NCBI GenBank assembly: GCA_029204225.1
Contig: CM055102.1
Location: 50,312,426 to 50,376,425, forward strand
Length of the DNA stretch: 64,000 nt
Origin: Diphasiastrum complanatum
Lineage: Eukaryota > Streptophyta > Lycopodiopsida > Lycopodiales > Lycopodiaceae
Reading direction: 5' to 3'
Each line of letters begins with the position of its first letter. Position 1 is the stretch's first letter. The position numbers and the translations under genes are program-made. Under the pieces are notes generated by a model. The model saw only the letters and a list, made by a program, of their open reading frames with translations, ran no database searches and was not told where the DNA came from. This document shows positions 33,123 through 44,489 of the stretch, piece after piece.

Positions 33123-33940
33123 TCGACCAAGTCGGAATTCCCCAGTAAGTCGGCCAACTCCAGCAAGTCGGGTGACTTCGACAAGTCGGCACAAAATTTG
33201 TTGTGTGCAACAATGCTCAAAGCCTTAGGTAAAATCCAAACAAGTTAGGTGATGATCCCTCATACAATATGTCAAAATCTTGAGTTCCCATGATGTGCAT
33301 ATGTGTTATATAATATTGAATTTGTTGTACATTATATTGTGATATATTGTGATTAACTATGGTCGTGTAATTATGAAGACTTCACAATTGTTACTTTAGA
33401 AGTATATGGTGTGGAAGATTTTGATTTACAAGACCAAAGAATTATTTTAATCCGATATTTTAATTGACGTACAATACATGATTTATTGTTCGTACTCTTG
33501 TTTGAAAAAAACGCTAGCAGATTGTCTTTTGTATTGAGGCAAAATAGTTGTTCATAAAAAACAAAAGAAAATGGTTGGTATTGGAGGACATGGAAGTAAA
33601 TATGTAAGTATGTTGGTTTTGGGTTGTTATGATTAATTTACATATTGGTTTTTAGTTGTTATGATTAATATACATGGTTGTTTTTGTTTTGTGATTAGTA
33701 AGAAATAGAGATTTTATAAATATTGAGTAAAACAATGTGTAAATTAAAAAAGTTGGGTTTATTTCTCAGATTTCTGAAACAAAACACTACAATAAAATAA
33801 TAATGAAAGTTGCAAAAAAGATTTATTATAAAATTTGAGTAAGCTAAATAAGTTGGGTCTATTTTTAGATTTTTGAAAAAAAGTATTACAATAAAATGAT
33901 AATTAAAATTGTTCTTAAAAATTTATTAGAATTAGTGGCA
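33123..33940. other. AT-rich DNA without recognisable genes
   Basis: It starts with a short run of repeated (C/A)AAGTCGG words (33128-33190) and continues as strongly AT-rich sequence. Two similar blocks (around 33720-33780 and 33800-33850) share AGTTGGGTTTATTT/AAGTTGGGTCTATTT and ATTTCTGAAA-like words. No gene or LTR edge is recognised. Confidence 0.5.
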
Positions 33941-36200
33941 TGTACTTATTCCCAATATAATATCATGGTTGATTGTCCAGTTAAGACCAAGTACCATGCT
34001 GAGTGTCCTGACTGTATCAGAAAACACAGTTTCAAAGATTTCGAAACAACTAACTACGGTTGTACCTGCCCATCACGTTAGTTATGAATCTCAATAGGAT
34101 CTTCACGACAACAACACGAGCAGTATAACACCCTCCCGCTCAACCTGCTGTTCACTCGAGAAGTTTCTAGCAAACTTCTACAATACCACACAATACACCA
34201 GCTCCATAATGAAAAAAGACGATATGAAATGAGTCCTTGTCAAAAGAAAGTAAAATCGATATTCCGTCATCTGCTACAATGTCCAACCAGGAGCAATCTC
34301 CACAGAGAATTGACAGTTTTTCTCCCCTTCTACAACCTCAAATCTTTTTGTCTTTCCACATGCTGATAAGATTTCCAATGTGCCAATACACAATAAATCT
34401 AGTATTCGGAAATTCAGATAGAGATTCGTTTCTAAATCTCTTGTTCAGAGAGGTCCTTAGGACATAGTACCTCAATAATACCTGCATCTCAAACTATATC
34501 TTACAACATTTGCTATCACTAATGGTCGATTTTAGCGTCACCCACCCTGCCTTGTTTTGACAAGGGCATGTCAGAGTAAGTCAAATACTCTACAAAACAA
34601 AAGGAATATTGCAAATGTCAAGGTACATTATCAATGTGGATAAATGTAAGTTTTGTTTGACAAGTGCTATATAGTCCTCACTCTCTATAACGTTTGTTTA
34701 TTTTCTTGTTTCTCTTCACCTATTTTGTGTGATTGATTTTTGCATGAGAAATAGCTTTTTCACAAGAGTCTTCCCTAGAGCATCTCAAGAACACATTTTC
34801 ATTCATCTATCAATCTTCAGATTCTCTTGTACAACAGTTTAAACTTTTTGAGAAATATGAGAAATCCACGTCAAGTCAGAGTTGATTCATGCATCTCATT
34901 GTCATATTACTCTCCAAGTCAACTACAGCAAGATCGAAATAAATCTAGTTAAAATTTGTTCAATCTTTAGTCCAATCACATGTTCAACGTGTTTTCAACT
35001 ACGTGTTCCACACGCCGATCCAATCTTGAGCATGAACGATTACCAGCAACAACATCCTCACCAACAGATTTGGGAGGAGGAGAGAGTGGATCTGCTTGGA
35101 TCCACTGGAGCAGTTATGCTGCCAACAACACCATTAGCAAGATCGATAGCCAAGGTCACAAGTCAAATATGAAAAAGACAAGGTAAAGAAGACAGATGGG
35201 TAATCCGAAGAGACTCAATCAGAAGAAGTATCCCAGTCACGACAAAGATACTTCAGAAAAAGAAAACACAAGCATTGGAAAATCAGTCTCCTTCTTCAAC
35301 CAATCTCTTGCCATACTTATGCGCCCATTCTCATGTCTATTGTCCACACCATCTACCATTGTCACCACAACCCTTCCTTCCATCTGTTTCTTTATCATCA
35401 GTTTACTGTTCTTCTGAGAAATTTTCAGTTTTTGATAGTCTTACCGAGGCAGCTGATAGATCATTGCAAGTGTCTTGTGGAGACCAACTACCACCTATAT
35501 TGGTTGTTTAGCCGAAAAAGACCTACAAAAGCAGGCGAAGCAGCTAGAAGACATCAAAAATTAAACAAAGAAACTAAGGAGGAAAGAACAAAACTTAAGC
35601 AACAGATGAGTCAGATCAATCTTGATCAAAAGAAACTCTGGAGTAATGATAGTGAATCCCCTCTTATGAAGCCCAAAGAGATCCAAAAGTAACGGATCAA
35701 AAGAAAGATGACGACAACCGTGAACCTGCAAAATAAAGCAAGCTCCTCACCTAGCAAGTGGTGGTCAAAGCTTGACATTGCAAGGGTCCAAGGTTGCAAC
35801 TATAGAACTATTAGTTCCTTCATCCTTTCACCAAGCCTCCATCATGTTTCCTTATCATTACCAAACCGTCCATCCAAAGTTGTTCCTACCACCAATTTTT
35901 GATGAATCCATCCCCTTGAGACCGATAATCAAAGTTTGTGCAACCTGCAGATCAAAGGTTTTCCTTGAGACTGGAACTTCAACTGAGAGAAGAACCGTGG
36001 AAACACCCATAAGAAAATGGAGGATACAGACCTCCCAGAAGATAGAATCTGCCAAGAAACCAAAGATGAAACCGTCAATGGCAGATACAAGTGACAAAAC
36101 AAAGAGACACATGGAAAGCACTCGAGCATGCAAGTTGTGAAACTGTTGAGAGCTCTCCAATTTTGAGAATGTCAACCAATTGTTCCGGTTAAACTGTGAC
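33940..36200 (+). repeat. 2.2-kb repeat with degraded ORFs, copy A
   Basis: It starts within a Gag tail (AKYHAECPDCIRKHSFKD-like, 33990-34060) shared with the Gag at 53.3-53.47 kb, and then runs parallel to 53473-55290. Short frames in both copies keep similar peptides: DIPSSATMSNQEQ (near 34260), AWIHWSSY (near 35095), SLTEAADRSLQVSCGD (near 35430), QQMSQINLDQKKL (near 35600) and SSSPSKWWSKLDIARVQGC (near 35745). I do not recognise the protein(s). It is most simply the 3' region of a Gag-only gypsy derivative, perhaps carrying captured host sequence. Confidence 0.65.
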
Positions 36201-36289
36201 AATTCGTGAAAAATAGTAGATAGTTGTAGAATCTGCTGAATGTTTATTTGGGCTGCACTCTGATCTGTGAATGAGCATTCTTGGCTTGC

Positions 36290-36535
36290 ATCTATGTATG
36301 AATGTAAGTGCGTTCAAGAGAGTTTGACCCTGAGTAGTCCTCTGACAGACAGGACAACAATATACTACAATGACAATCTATCCCTTCTGCCTGGTTTGGC
36401 ATCATAATATCAAGAGCACACATAACAAATGCCCTGAAGCATGGTAACAGGCAGAATACCAAGTCGTAGAAGCTGTAAGCAAGAAGAAAAAGGACTATAG
36501 TAAACAAATCCTCTGGACCTTTGGATCTGTAAATG
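36290..36535 (+). repeat. LTR end fragment (CAGGCA-rich family)
   Basis: TTCAAGAGAG, then TCCTCTGACAGACAGGACA, CCCTTCTGCCTG and GCTGTAAGCAAGAAG follow in the same order as at 55885-56080 and 59815-60055. The conserved TGCCTG/CAGGCA pairs could fold. It is the 3' end of an LTR of the family whose main body is at 28175-28873, here following the 2.2-kb repeat. Confidence 0.65.
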
Positions 36536-36559
36536 GCAAGTTCAAGGGTAAAAGCAAAA

Positions 36560-36830
36560 GCAAGTGGTCAAAGGGTCAAATAAAGGTGAGATTTCTACTT
36601 TTGTTGGCAAAAAGAAAGATAGATCCAAATTCACATGATTTTATTGTGGAGTCAAAGGGCATTTTTCAAGTGAGTGCTTCAAAAAGAAGAAGAGAGATCA
36701 AGATGAGAAGCAAGGCAGTTTCACTTTTGATGAGGATGGTGTTGGTGATCAAAACTCAAATGATGATGCTCTTTTTAATGTCTTCTTGTTTGATATTGGG
36801 TCAAAATCTTATTGAAGCTGAACTATAGAA
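36560..36830 (+). pseudogene. Copia Gag zinc-knuckle remnant
   Basis: One frame gives FYCGVKGHFSSECFKKKK near 36637-36695 followed by acidic sequence (FDEDGVGDQNSNDD), a typical copia zinc knuckle lacking its first Cys because of a stop or frame change. No other part of this copy is present on either side. It is short and broken. Confidence 0.6.
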
Positions 36831-36837
36831 TATGATC

Positions 36838-37426
36838 AACGATCACAATAGTTGTCGCATCCACTGTGTAGTGACCTATTAATCATTCCAATATGTAGTA
36901 ATCCGTCTCTATGATAACATTAGGTGTATGATCAAGCTCTCACTATGCTTGTAGAATGATCAACCTCACTACAAGCCACATTGTTCAATGTCGCTCATCT
37001 GCAAATTGTTGTTATCAATTGGGTGATTGCTATTCCAAGAAGGATTCAAGACTGCCGTGATAAGTACAATTCAATTCAAGGTAAATTAATGGTTACCTGT
37101 CGTATAGTTGTGAAAGTAGATATGATGGGCACTAAAAGAAAATCAAATTAGTTGTGGATGTTAAACTTTTTTAACTTAGAGAATATTGTGACACATCACT
37201 AATTTTGATACATAACGGCCACCGTGCATGTGTTAGGCAAAACTTAGGGTATATATAGATGATTTGAGATCAATGAGAATACACTTCTTGTTTTGGTTGA
37301 TAACACACACACGCGCATTTATTGTTTGTTTGTATGTTTTGTACTTTGCATTATGCGTGTAATTATATGTTTATCCCTGTTGCACTCAAATGTTAAGATT
37401 AGTAACTAATAGTTTTATCAGAGCCC
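36838..37426 (+). repeat. Possible copia LTR end with primer-binding-like site
   Basis: TTTTATCAGAGCCC at 37413-37426 resembles a decayed tRNA-Met primer binding site and is followed about 120 bp later by copia Gag. Upstream there is a TATATATA box (37250-37257) and an AC repeat (37303-37314), as expected in an LTR promoter. No second copy is in the window, so the left edge is unknown. Confidence 0.4.
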
Positions 37427-37543
37427 ACGAACCGTGAAGGGACACGACACATGTAATGGTTCTACAAAGGACAATCGATTAATTGCATAGCTCATCAAGT
37501 ATGGAGCGTATATCAAGATCTTGTTTTTTTTGAAGAGACCACT

Positions 37544-37790
37544 ATGGTAGACTTGGTAAATCTTCAAGATTTGAAGATAGTCGAGAAACTGGTAGAGAAA
37601 AACTATTCCACATGGAGTTGGAAAATGCCTTTGATCCTCAAAGATAGAGGGCTACGGAATGTGATGTAGGCTGGAATGGAAACACTGGAGCGCGCCGAGG
37701 AATGATTCTTGCGCAATTGAGAGCTGGCTATGGAGATACAAGCAAAGGAAGAAAAGACCTTCCTAACAATAATAGTGTTTGTACTTTTTT
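37544..37790 (+). pseudogene. Copia Gag N-terminal fragment
   Basis: From the ATG at 37544 the frame reads MVDLVNLQDLKIVEKLVEK, then NYSTWSWKMPLILKDRGL, a copia Gag start (the YxxWxxxM pattern), then METLERAEE and LAMEIQAKEEKTFL with at least two stops between them. It ends at about 37790. It fits directly behind the primer-binding-like site at 37413, so both belong to one plus-strand copia relic. Confidence 0.65.
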
Positions 37791-38675
37791 GGAAAGTAGA
37801 TAAGTGGATGAGGTCGGATTTGGACCCATTCTAATTGGCTAAATTTGGTACATTGCATCTAGACTAGAATTTCTAGGTTTTTTATGAAGTACCTAGAAGT
37901 TTTCAAATTAGGTCAAGTTTGGGACAAATGGCAAAATGACATTTGCAAAGCTATAAATAGTTGTACCTGTGTGGAGAAATAACCATCGAAGTTTTTTCTT
38001 TGTAGAATTCATCTCTTGTGTTTCTATGTCCATCTCTTGCATATTTCTCATGATATATGGAGTTTGAATGTATAGAATGCTAATTTTCTTGTTGTACTTG
38101 ATTCCACACGTGTGAAGGGTGATGTACTACTACTTTTGTATAGACAGGGATAGTAGTAAGTCATATCTAAGTGTTTATGATCAGATCTTTGTGCATTTCT
38201 AAGTTCTAGCATGCATAGAGTAGTGATTTCTATCTTCTAGCTATTTCTAGATGTGCAACCAAATTTGGCTAAAGATCATTGATGAACTAAATGTGTTTTG
38301 ATCTCTAATTTTTGACAACATCTGCTCTGCTACAACCATCATGTCATCAAAATGTTTTGTTTCGTGTTTCTCATGTCTTCACCTATGTTTGTATGGTCAT
38401 CAAGAACAACTGCTTCTCTACATGAATTAATATTCGCCTCTTGACTTTTTGTGTTTCCTTATATGTGTTATGAAAACATTTCTTCTGTCAGTACCATGGT
38501 AGGCATTCCTATCATTATTTTATCTTTAACCGACTCACCTTTTTTCTCCAAACTAAAATCTTCATCAAAATCCATATCCCTAGAAATAAAAAAAATTCCG
38601 GTTGAGAGATCAATGCGCAAGGCATCTACTTCGTCTCATTCATGAACTCATTCACTCACTCTACTGAATACACAA

Positions 38676-39165
38676 ATGGTATCCAGTATATATATATTAT
38701 ATTATAGGTGTGAATCCCAAATGCAAGTATCAAAGGCAACCACCGTAGCGAAGGCATCATCATCATCATCACGCCAAGGAAGCTCAATGAGGATTTCTTC
38801 ACCATCATCCCAGTATACGCCATTGTCCAGTGCAGAGAAGAACAAGAAAGTGAAAGAAGAAGCAAAGGATGTTGCTGAGCAGGAGCAAAATCAAGCTGAT
38901 ATGCCGCAGGAGCTAGCACCACAAGAAGAAGAACAACTTCCTGATGTTCAGCAGGAAAGCGGAAGCGACGTCGAGGCACCAAACCTCGATGCCGAATTGT
39001 ATAAAAAGATTTTTGGTACGATGCTGCCAAATACACAACCAACTCTTCAACATCTTGCCAGCTTAGATAAAGTCTCCAGGAAGCTTGGCTCGAGGTATGA
39101 TTCCCTCCGAGCAGATCTAATTCAGAAGGATACAGAACTGGAGGAAATCAAGGTTGAGCTGTCCT
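38676..39165 (+). CDS. Acidic, coiled-coil-like ORF fragment of unknown origin
   Basis: The frame encodes a Ser-rich basic start (ASSSSSRQGSSMRISSPS), an acidic Gln/Glu-rich middle (EEAKDVAEQEQNQAD, APQEEEQLPDV) and a helical end with regular charge (KVSRKLGSRYDSLRADL, KDTELEEIKVEL). It looks like real coding sequence and not a shadow. At about 39165 it runs into the antisense of a copia protease, so the C-terminus is lost. It could be the N-terminal exon of a captured host gene, or a Gag-like ORF. I do not recognise it. The start at 38676 is nominal. Confidence 0.4.
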
Positions 39166-39367
39166 TGGTCAATCTAGGTACATACAGTACATCATGTAAG
39201 CAAAAAGATTTTGATGATGATGCATGCAATGGAATACTACCTATTCCTTCAATTCTACACTCTACATCATTAGCAGTATAGATTGATCTTTTTTCACCTA
39301 GATATGGCATGAGATTAGTGAAAGAGTTCCTAGAACTAGACATACGAGAACTAGCCCCACTATCTAT
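39165..39367 (-). pseudogene. Copia protease fragment fused to another copia's integrase
   Basis: Directly after integrase residue 290 of the 40237-39122 frame comes IDSGASSRMSSSRNSF, a copia protease active site (DSG), then VECRIEGIGSIPL and CLHDVLYVPRLTKD, the usual protease end. A protease after an integrase is the wrong order for one copia element. The upstream element already has its own protease at about 40480. The fusion is in frame and without a stop at the junction, about 39367. Confidence 0.75.
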
Positions 39368-40237
39368 CTCTTCCTTAGGAATGTGTACAAAGGCCTTACA
39401 TCCAAAGATTTGCAAGTGGTTCACCTTTGGCTTCTTCTTCGTGAATGCTTCCTCAGGTGTTATCTTTGGTATGGCAATGGTAGGACTTCTATTTTGAAGA
39501 TAGACTGCCATGCTACATGCTTCTGACCAAAAATCTTTTGGTAGTTTCATCTCAGCTAGCATAGATTTGGCACTTTTCACAATCGTACAATTTTTGTGCT
39601 CATCTACACCATTGAGAGCAGGAGTATGAGCTTGCGTAAATTGTCTTTTAATCCCACATTGATCACAAAGATCATTGAAGTCATTAGACTTATACTCACC
39701 TCCACTATCTGATCTTAGGAGTTTGATCTTCCTATCTGTCTGATTTTCGACCAAGTTTTTTAAGCTCTTGAAGTTATCAAATGCATCTGATTTCTTCTTG
39801 AAGAAGTAGATCCACGTCTTACGTGACATATCATCAATAAAGGTCATGAAATATAAGGCTTTACCTAAGGACATGGTCCTCATAGGTCCACATAAATTTG
39901 TGTGGATTAAATCCAGAATGTTCTTTGCTCTTGCAACACCCCCTTTATTGAACTTCTCTCGATGCTGCTTCCCATATACACAAGATTCGCACATCAATTT
40001 CAAGTGATCTTCTATGGTAGGCAATCCTGTTACCATCTCCAATTTTTTCATCAAATTGAGGTTTCCCAAGTTCAAGTGACCAAGCCTCTTGTGCCACAAC
40101 TCAGTTTGTGAAGGAATGGACCATACAAGTCCATGTTCCCCTTGATTGTAGCATTCAACTTGTACAATTTTGTATTGGGCTCTCTTACTCCATCCGCAAT
40201 AACTTTGAACTTTTTGTTTGCATCCTTCACAAAGCAA
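39368..40237 (-). pseudogene. Copia element 2 integrase
   Basis: The HHCC finger is present (LWHKRLGHLNLGN ... CESCVYGKQH), then the core. The first catalytic position reads LIHTNLCGPM, with Asn where copia elements have Asp; FIDDMSRKTW, LLRSDSGGEYKS (second Asp) and NGVDEHKN (Glu) follow. Integrase stops after FVHIPKEE at the fusion with another protease, so the C-terminus, RT and RNase H are missing. Loss of the first Asp would abolish catalysis. Confidence 0.85.
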
Positions 40238-41397
40238 CGATCATGGGCGAATTCTACTTTCAACTTTTGATCAGTAATGACAGAAAGTAGATTTTTCTTT
40301 AAACCTGGTACGTAAAGTACCTCCCTGATCATCCTGCTTTTGCCATCAGGTAGTTTGATTGAAACTGTGCCTATCCCCTTGATCATGCACACCTCACCAT
40401 TTGCTTGTGAAACAGATGTTCCATTATCCAACACCTTCAAACTACTGAACCAATTCTTGTTACCTGTCATGTGTCTTGTGGCTCCTGAGTCAATATACCA
40501 TGCTTGATCATCTTGATTAGATGACAATGCAGATATGAAGATGCTAGAGTCTTCAATCTCACCCTCATCGACAAGGTTACCTGCTTGTTTTGGTTTTCCT
40601 TTGTCTTGTTCCGCCAGGAATTTGCGACATTCACTCTTCCAATGGCCCTTTTTACCACAATGGAAGCACTTGTCTTTCTTCTTAGTTTTGCTGGAAGATC
40701 CCTCATCCTCCTGAGACTTGGCAAATTGCTGCTTAGACTTCTTCTTGCCCTTGCCCTTGCCTTGTTTTTGGTGTGTCGCAAGTGCCTGATCGTCAGTATT
40801 TCGATGTCTAGCTTTCACCAATTCTCATCGTTGCTCTTCCTGCATCAAGATTCCTGTGAGCTCGTCAAAGTCTGGCAATCTTTCTCTTGATGCTATTCCG
40901 CTCACAAACATCTGATAGGGTTCTGCAATGCCGTATAATGCATTGTGCACCAGCTCCACATCACGTATGCGCTCACCAATAGAATGTAGTTCATCTCTCA
41001 TTGTCTTGATTTTGGTCATGTACGTCTGAATGTGCTCTCCTTGCTCCATGCGGGCACTATTCAACTTTGACTTCAGAAACATGATTCTTGACAGATTTGA
41101 CATCTCGAACTGCTCTTTTAGCACATCCCATGCCTGTCTGGGTATAATAGCATCACAAATGTGGGTAATGATGTGATTCTTCACTGACAAGTTGATGAAG
41201 GTCAAAGCTTTCCTCATCTTTTTGTCGAACACTTTGATGTCTGCTTCAATTGGCGGCCTTCTCTCATCACCTGTGACGACTTCCCACGCGTCTTTCTCCA
41301 TCAGTATGTTTTTCATTTTGAATTTCCACACTGCATAGTTGGAAATCTCGTCCAATTTGCTACTTTCACTCAAAATGGACTCTCCCATGTTTGCCAT
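40072..41397 (-). pseudogene. Copia element 2 Gag-protease
   Basis: From the ATG at 41397 the Gag starts MANMGESILSESSKLDE, with NYAVWKFKMKNILMEKDAW and LSRIMFLKSKLNSARMEQ typical of copia Gag. A single stop near 40824 separates it from the next frame, with the basic linker, the canonical zinc knuckle CFHCGKKGHWKSEC near 40670, the protease site WYIDSGATRHMTGN near 40490, and EVLYVPGLKKNLL. A frame change near 40100-40240 leads to the integrase. Apart from the stop and shift, this region is well kept. Confidence 0.87.
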
Positions 41398-42691
41398 CGC
41401 AAAATTGCTTGAAACTTCTGCCTTAGGCTAAGAACAGTATGCCGAGGCCAACAGTGATGTCAGAAGTTGAAAATAATGACCTGCACTTTTTCCCTTACCA
41501 GGCCACTCGCCGCTTTTCCACCAATTTGAAAGCCAAATCGGCGTCGCCTTCCGAAATACACTCAGTCGTTAACTCCCAACAACGTGCCTAGTGGAATGGT
41601 GAAACACTTCCGACGTACTCGAACACTTTCTCCGCTGCAATAACTCTGTTGTGTTGTAATGTACTTGCAGGTACAGTCTAGGTGCCCTTTGTTTGGAGGT
41701 TATAGCCTTTCGTTTGGGTCAAAATGGGCAAAGGACCCAGAAATAGGGACTTTTCTAGTTTTTGAACTGTTTCTTCACAATGAAAAAACTGCACTCTTCA
41801 CTTGTGAAGGGACCCAACTCAACTTTCAGTATTAAAAGTTTTAATGAGTTGAAGGCTAGAATGCACTTCACTTCTTCAGGGCTCTGTTCAAAGCTCATCC
41901 AATGGCTGAATCAAATCTTGTGGTCCAAATTTCTTTCCCATCACAGGTTTTGGACCGTCATTCATTTGACACCTCATCCAAAGGTTAAAACTGCATATGG
42001 GCATTGAACCATACTCCTATAGTCGCTATGGTCTTTGAGACACTATGCTGACTATTGCGTTGGGCGCGCGAACATCCCGCGACCTCCCTGCCTGCGGCCG
42101 CGCCTCCCTTCTCTAAGAATGTTAGATCAAGCTTTCCTGTGAATCGTTTTGAGTACGATATGAGGCCTAGAGCAGGGTCGCCCTACTGAATCCAAGACTG
42201 TAGAGTGTTCAGTCAAAAAATTCTGTGGAGAAACGGTGATTTTAGCTCAACTTGACAAAGTGGCTTTTTTCACCTTTTTAATGCAAATCTGGTAGGTTAA
42301 CTGTCTGGAGACAAATCTCTGACATAAACCTCAGAATCTCTCCATGGCTGGTTGACAATGTGATTAGCTTCCTTCGTGTCCTTACGACATCCAAAACGGT
42401 GCGCAAACAGCAAAGAAATCACCAGTTATGTATAAAAACCGTAACCCCAAGCCCGGTTTCAATTTTCAGCTGGCTTCAAAATTGTCAATTTTTCACCAAA
42501 TTTTTCCCTGTCTGATGTTATACACAGGCTAATAATCCCTCTGCTGAGCTTAGCAAGCCTCTATAAATTAGAAATCGTGCACCAGTGCTTCTCTTTCCAT
42601 CTTCAACCCACCGTAAACCCCGAACTCTCAGAAGACAGTTCTCTCGAAGCTCTCTTCAACAGCGACACTATACTGTGTACACTCCCTATAC
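41398..42691 (-). other. Copia element 2 leader containing dispersed repeat copy B
   Basis: Between the Gag start and the primer binding site lie about 1.3 kb, unusually long for copia. Positions 41565-42440 match the reverse complement of 20200-21070, so this part is an inserted repeat. The remainder (42441-42691) is ordinary leader sequence without ORFs. Near 42060-42110 there is a short GC-rich patch (GCGCGCGAACATCCCGCGAC). Confidence 0.6.
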
Positions 42692-42704
42692 GGCTCTGAT
42701 ACCA
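42692..42704 (-). other. Primer binding site of copia element 2
   Basis: The minus strand reads TGGTATCAGAGCC, complementary to initiator tRNA-Met. The 5' LTR should lie to the right, starting near 42706; about 350 bp of plausible LTR (to about 43080) is present, without a partner copy in the window. Confidence 0.8.
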
Positions 42705-43338
42705 ACTTAGAATATGCTTTGCACAAGAACATAGATCATGCTACACAGTAACACAGACAGAAAACACTCTCCACAGCAAGCTCACATAGTAACTATATTT
42801 CTCAAAATGAAATTACACTGTACATATAGTTGTTCACTCAGGCAACCCGTGCATGACCTAGGTTGTCGTTGGCGAGACGCGTGTCCTGTAGACTTGCCTC
42901 GTGGCGAGGCCAACTGATCCTTATCCACTGACAGGACCCATAGTACAGTAACACAGTGATTCTAACTTTAATTCTAACTCGATCTGGTGATGCTACAAAA
43001 ACTGTTTGTACAAATGTGTCATCAGGCAGCGGTTGGCTGCCCTCGGCAACCTTTGTCAAAGCGGGTGGGTTGTGAGAAACAACTATCGAAATAGGGGTGA
43101 GGACGGGTTTTCCGAACGAGAGGATGGGAGGAACAATGGGGAACTAAAGGGTGGTGTGGAGTATGGAAGAAGGTGAGGATGGAGCAGAAAGTGTCTGGCA
43201 TGGGGGTGAAAATTTAATAATTTGCATCCATGTCAGAGTGTCAGGGGACAGTTGCGAATCAGAAGGGTTGAATTTGAGAGGAGCAACAGTGGTGGAAGGA
43301 GTAATGGAGGATGCGATGGTGATGGATGGAGCAGCGGA
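42705..43338. other. Presumed copia 5' LTR remnant and unassigned DNA
   Basis: The part next to the primer binding site is inferred to be LTR from position only. From about 43080 to 43338 the plus strand is GA/GG-rich (GGAGGAACAATGGGGAAC, GGTGAGGATGGAGCAG) with no recognisable gene. The sequence ends abruptly at the LTR of the next element. Confidence 0.4.
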
Positions 43339-44489
43339 TGTGCAAAAAGTACAAAAAGGACCAAGAGTGGATCCTAATCTGATCCTCAAAAGGGATTGGT
43401 TGTCAGATTACTTGATCTATCAATCTACTTCAGATTAAGATCAATCTAGATCAATTCTAGACACAAAATCCTAACTAGAACAATCATTAATTGAAGCTAA
43501 GTGTACTTTATGGTTTCACACGTGTGAAACATTGTCTGAGTACGGACTCCAACCTGAAAATCAAGTACACATTGATAGAACCTCAAAACAATCAAAACAA
43601 ATGTAGACAAATGGAGAGAGTCACTCAAAATTGCTTCCAAAACCAAGATTGGTGTCCCACATCGATTATGGCCAAATGTGGCTCTATATATACAATAAGT
43701 GAGAGCTCGTGGTACTGATCATTCCTCTGATCCCACATGTGTGAAGGTGCTTTGTCATATGATGATTCATCATGCAAAACTGACACTTGGACAAAACCTT
43801 CTATTTTGAGCACTTTTGGTCCATTTTCCTTCTATATGGAGATCTACTTGAAAATCTTCTAGAAGTCAAAATTTGCCTACTTCAGCTTATTCCACACATG
43901 TGAGCTGTCCTCTACACCTGGGATATGACACCTAACCAAAGGATGTGGCTCATGCAATCAATAGATTGATGCCATTTGTCATATGTCTAGAAAACTAGTT
44001 TTTGGCCTTTTTAGCCACTAGAACTTGAATTAAATCATATGTACAACCTATATGATTATGGTACATGACAAGTACACTATTTTCACACGTGGTAACAGGC
44101 TCCACACATGTGTAATCATCCTATATACATGATTTTTGCCCTCTACCAAGCTTATTTTTGCATTTTTCACACTCCTAAAAAATCTAGCTTGATGGAAAAC
44201 ATGATGATCCTGAACTTGACTCCATGGGCTGAATTGGCCTTTGCTAGTTCAAAAGGTGTGAAGATCAGCCAATGAGATTGATGTTGATCTGAAATCACCA
44301 TATATATGATAGTGCTTCTTTGATGTTGACATCTTTGATGAGCTTGAGAGCTTTGCACCATCCTAGCACCTCCAAAATTGATCCCTTCCAAATTTCATGT
44401 AGATGCTTGACCTTGAGGCTTGCTCCTTCTTCATGTGCATGCTCCTCCATGAGAAAATAAAGGTTTATTTTCTATTTATGAGGATTGCA
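43339..44489 (-). repeat. 3' LTR of the non-autonomous element
   Basis: 1151 bp, reading TGCAATCCTCATAAAT...TTTTTGCACA on the minus strand. It is nearly identical to 47831-48981. Its last ~830 bp (from TGTGAAAAATGC at 44171 to the low-coordinate end) belong to the same module as 8885-9610 and 3755-4456, whereas the first ~318 bp (44172-44489) are peculiar to this element. Confidence 0.85.

Noticed and set aside
38656-39042. A 128-codon minus-strand ORF with hydrophobic stretches
   Set aside because: It is the antisense of the acidic plus-strand frame; the Leu/Val-rich look comes from complementing Glu/Gln codons.
43491-43718. A 75-codon plus-strand ORF also present almost unchanged at 47983-48210
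   Set aside because: Both copies are antisense to LTRs of the same element; conservation reflects LTR similarity and not a gene.
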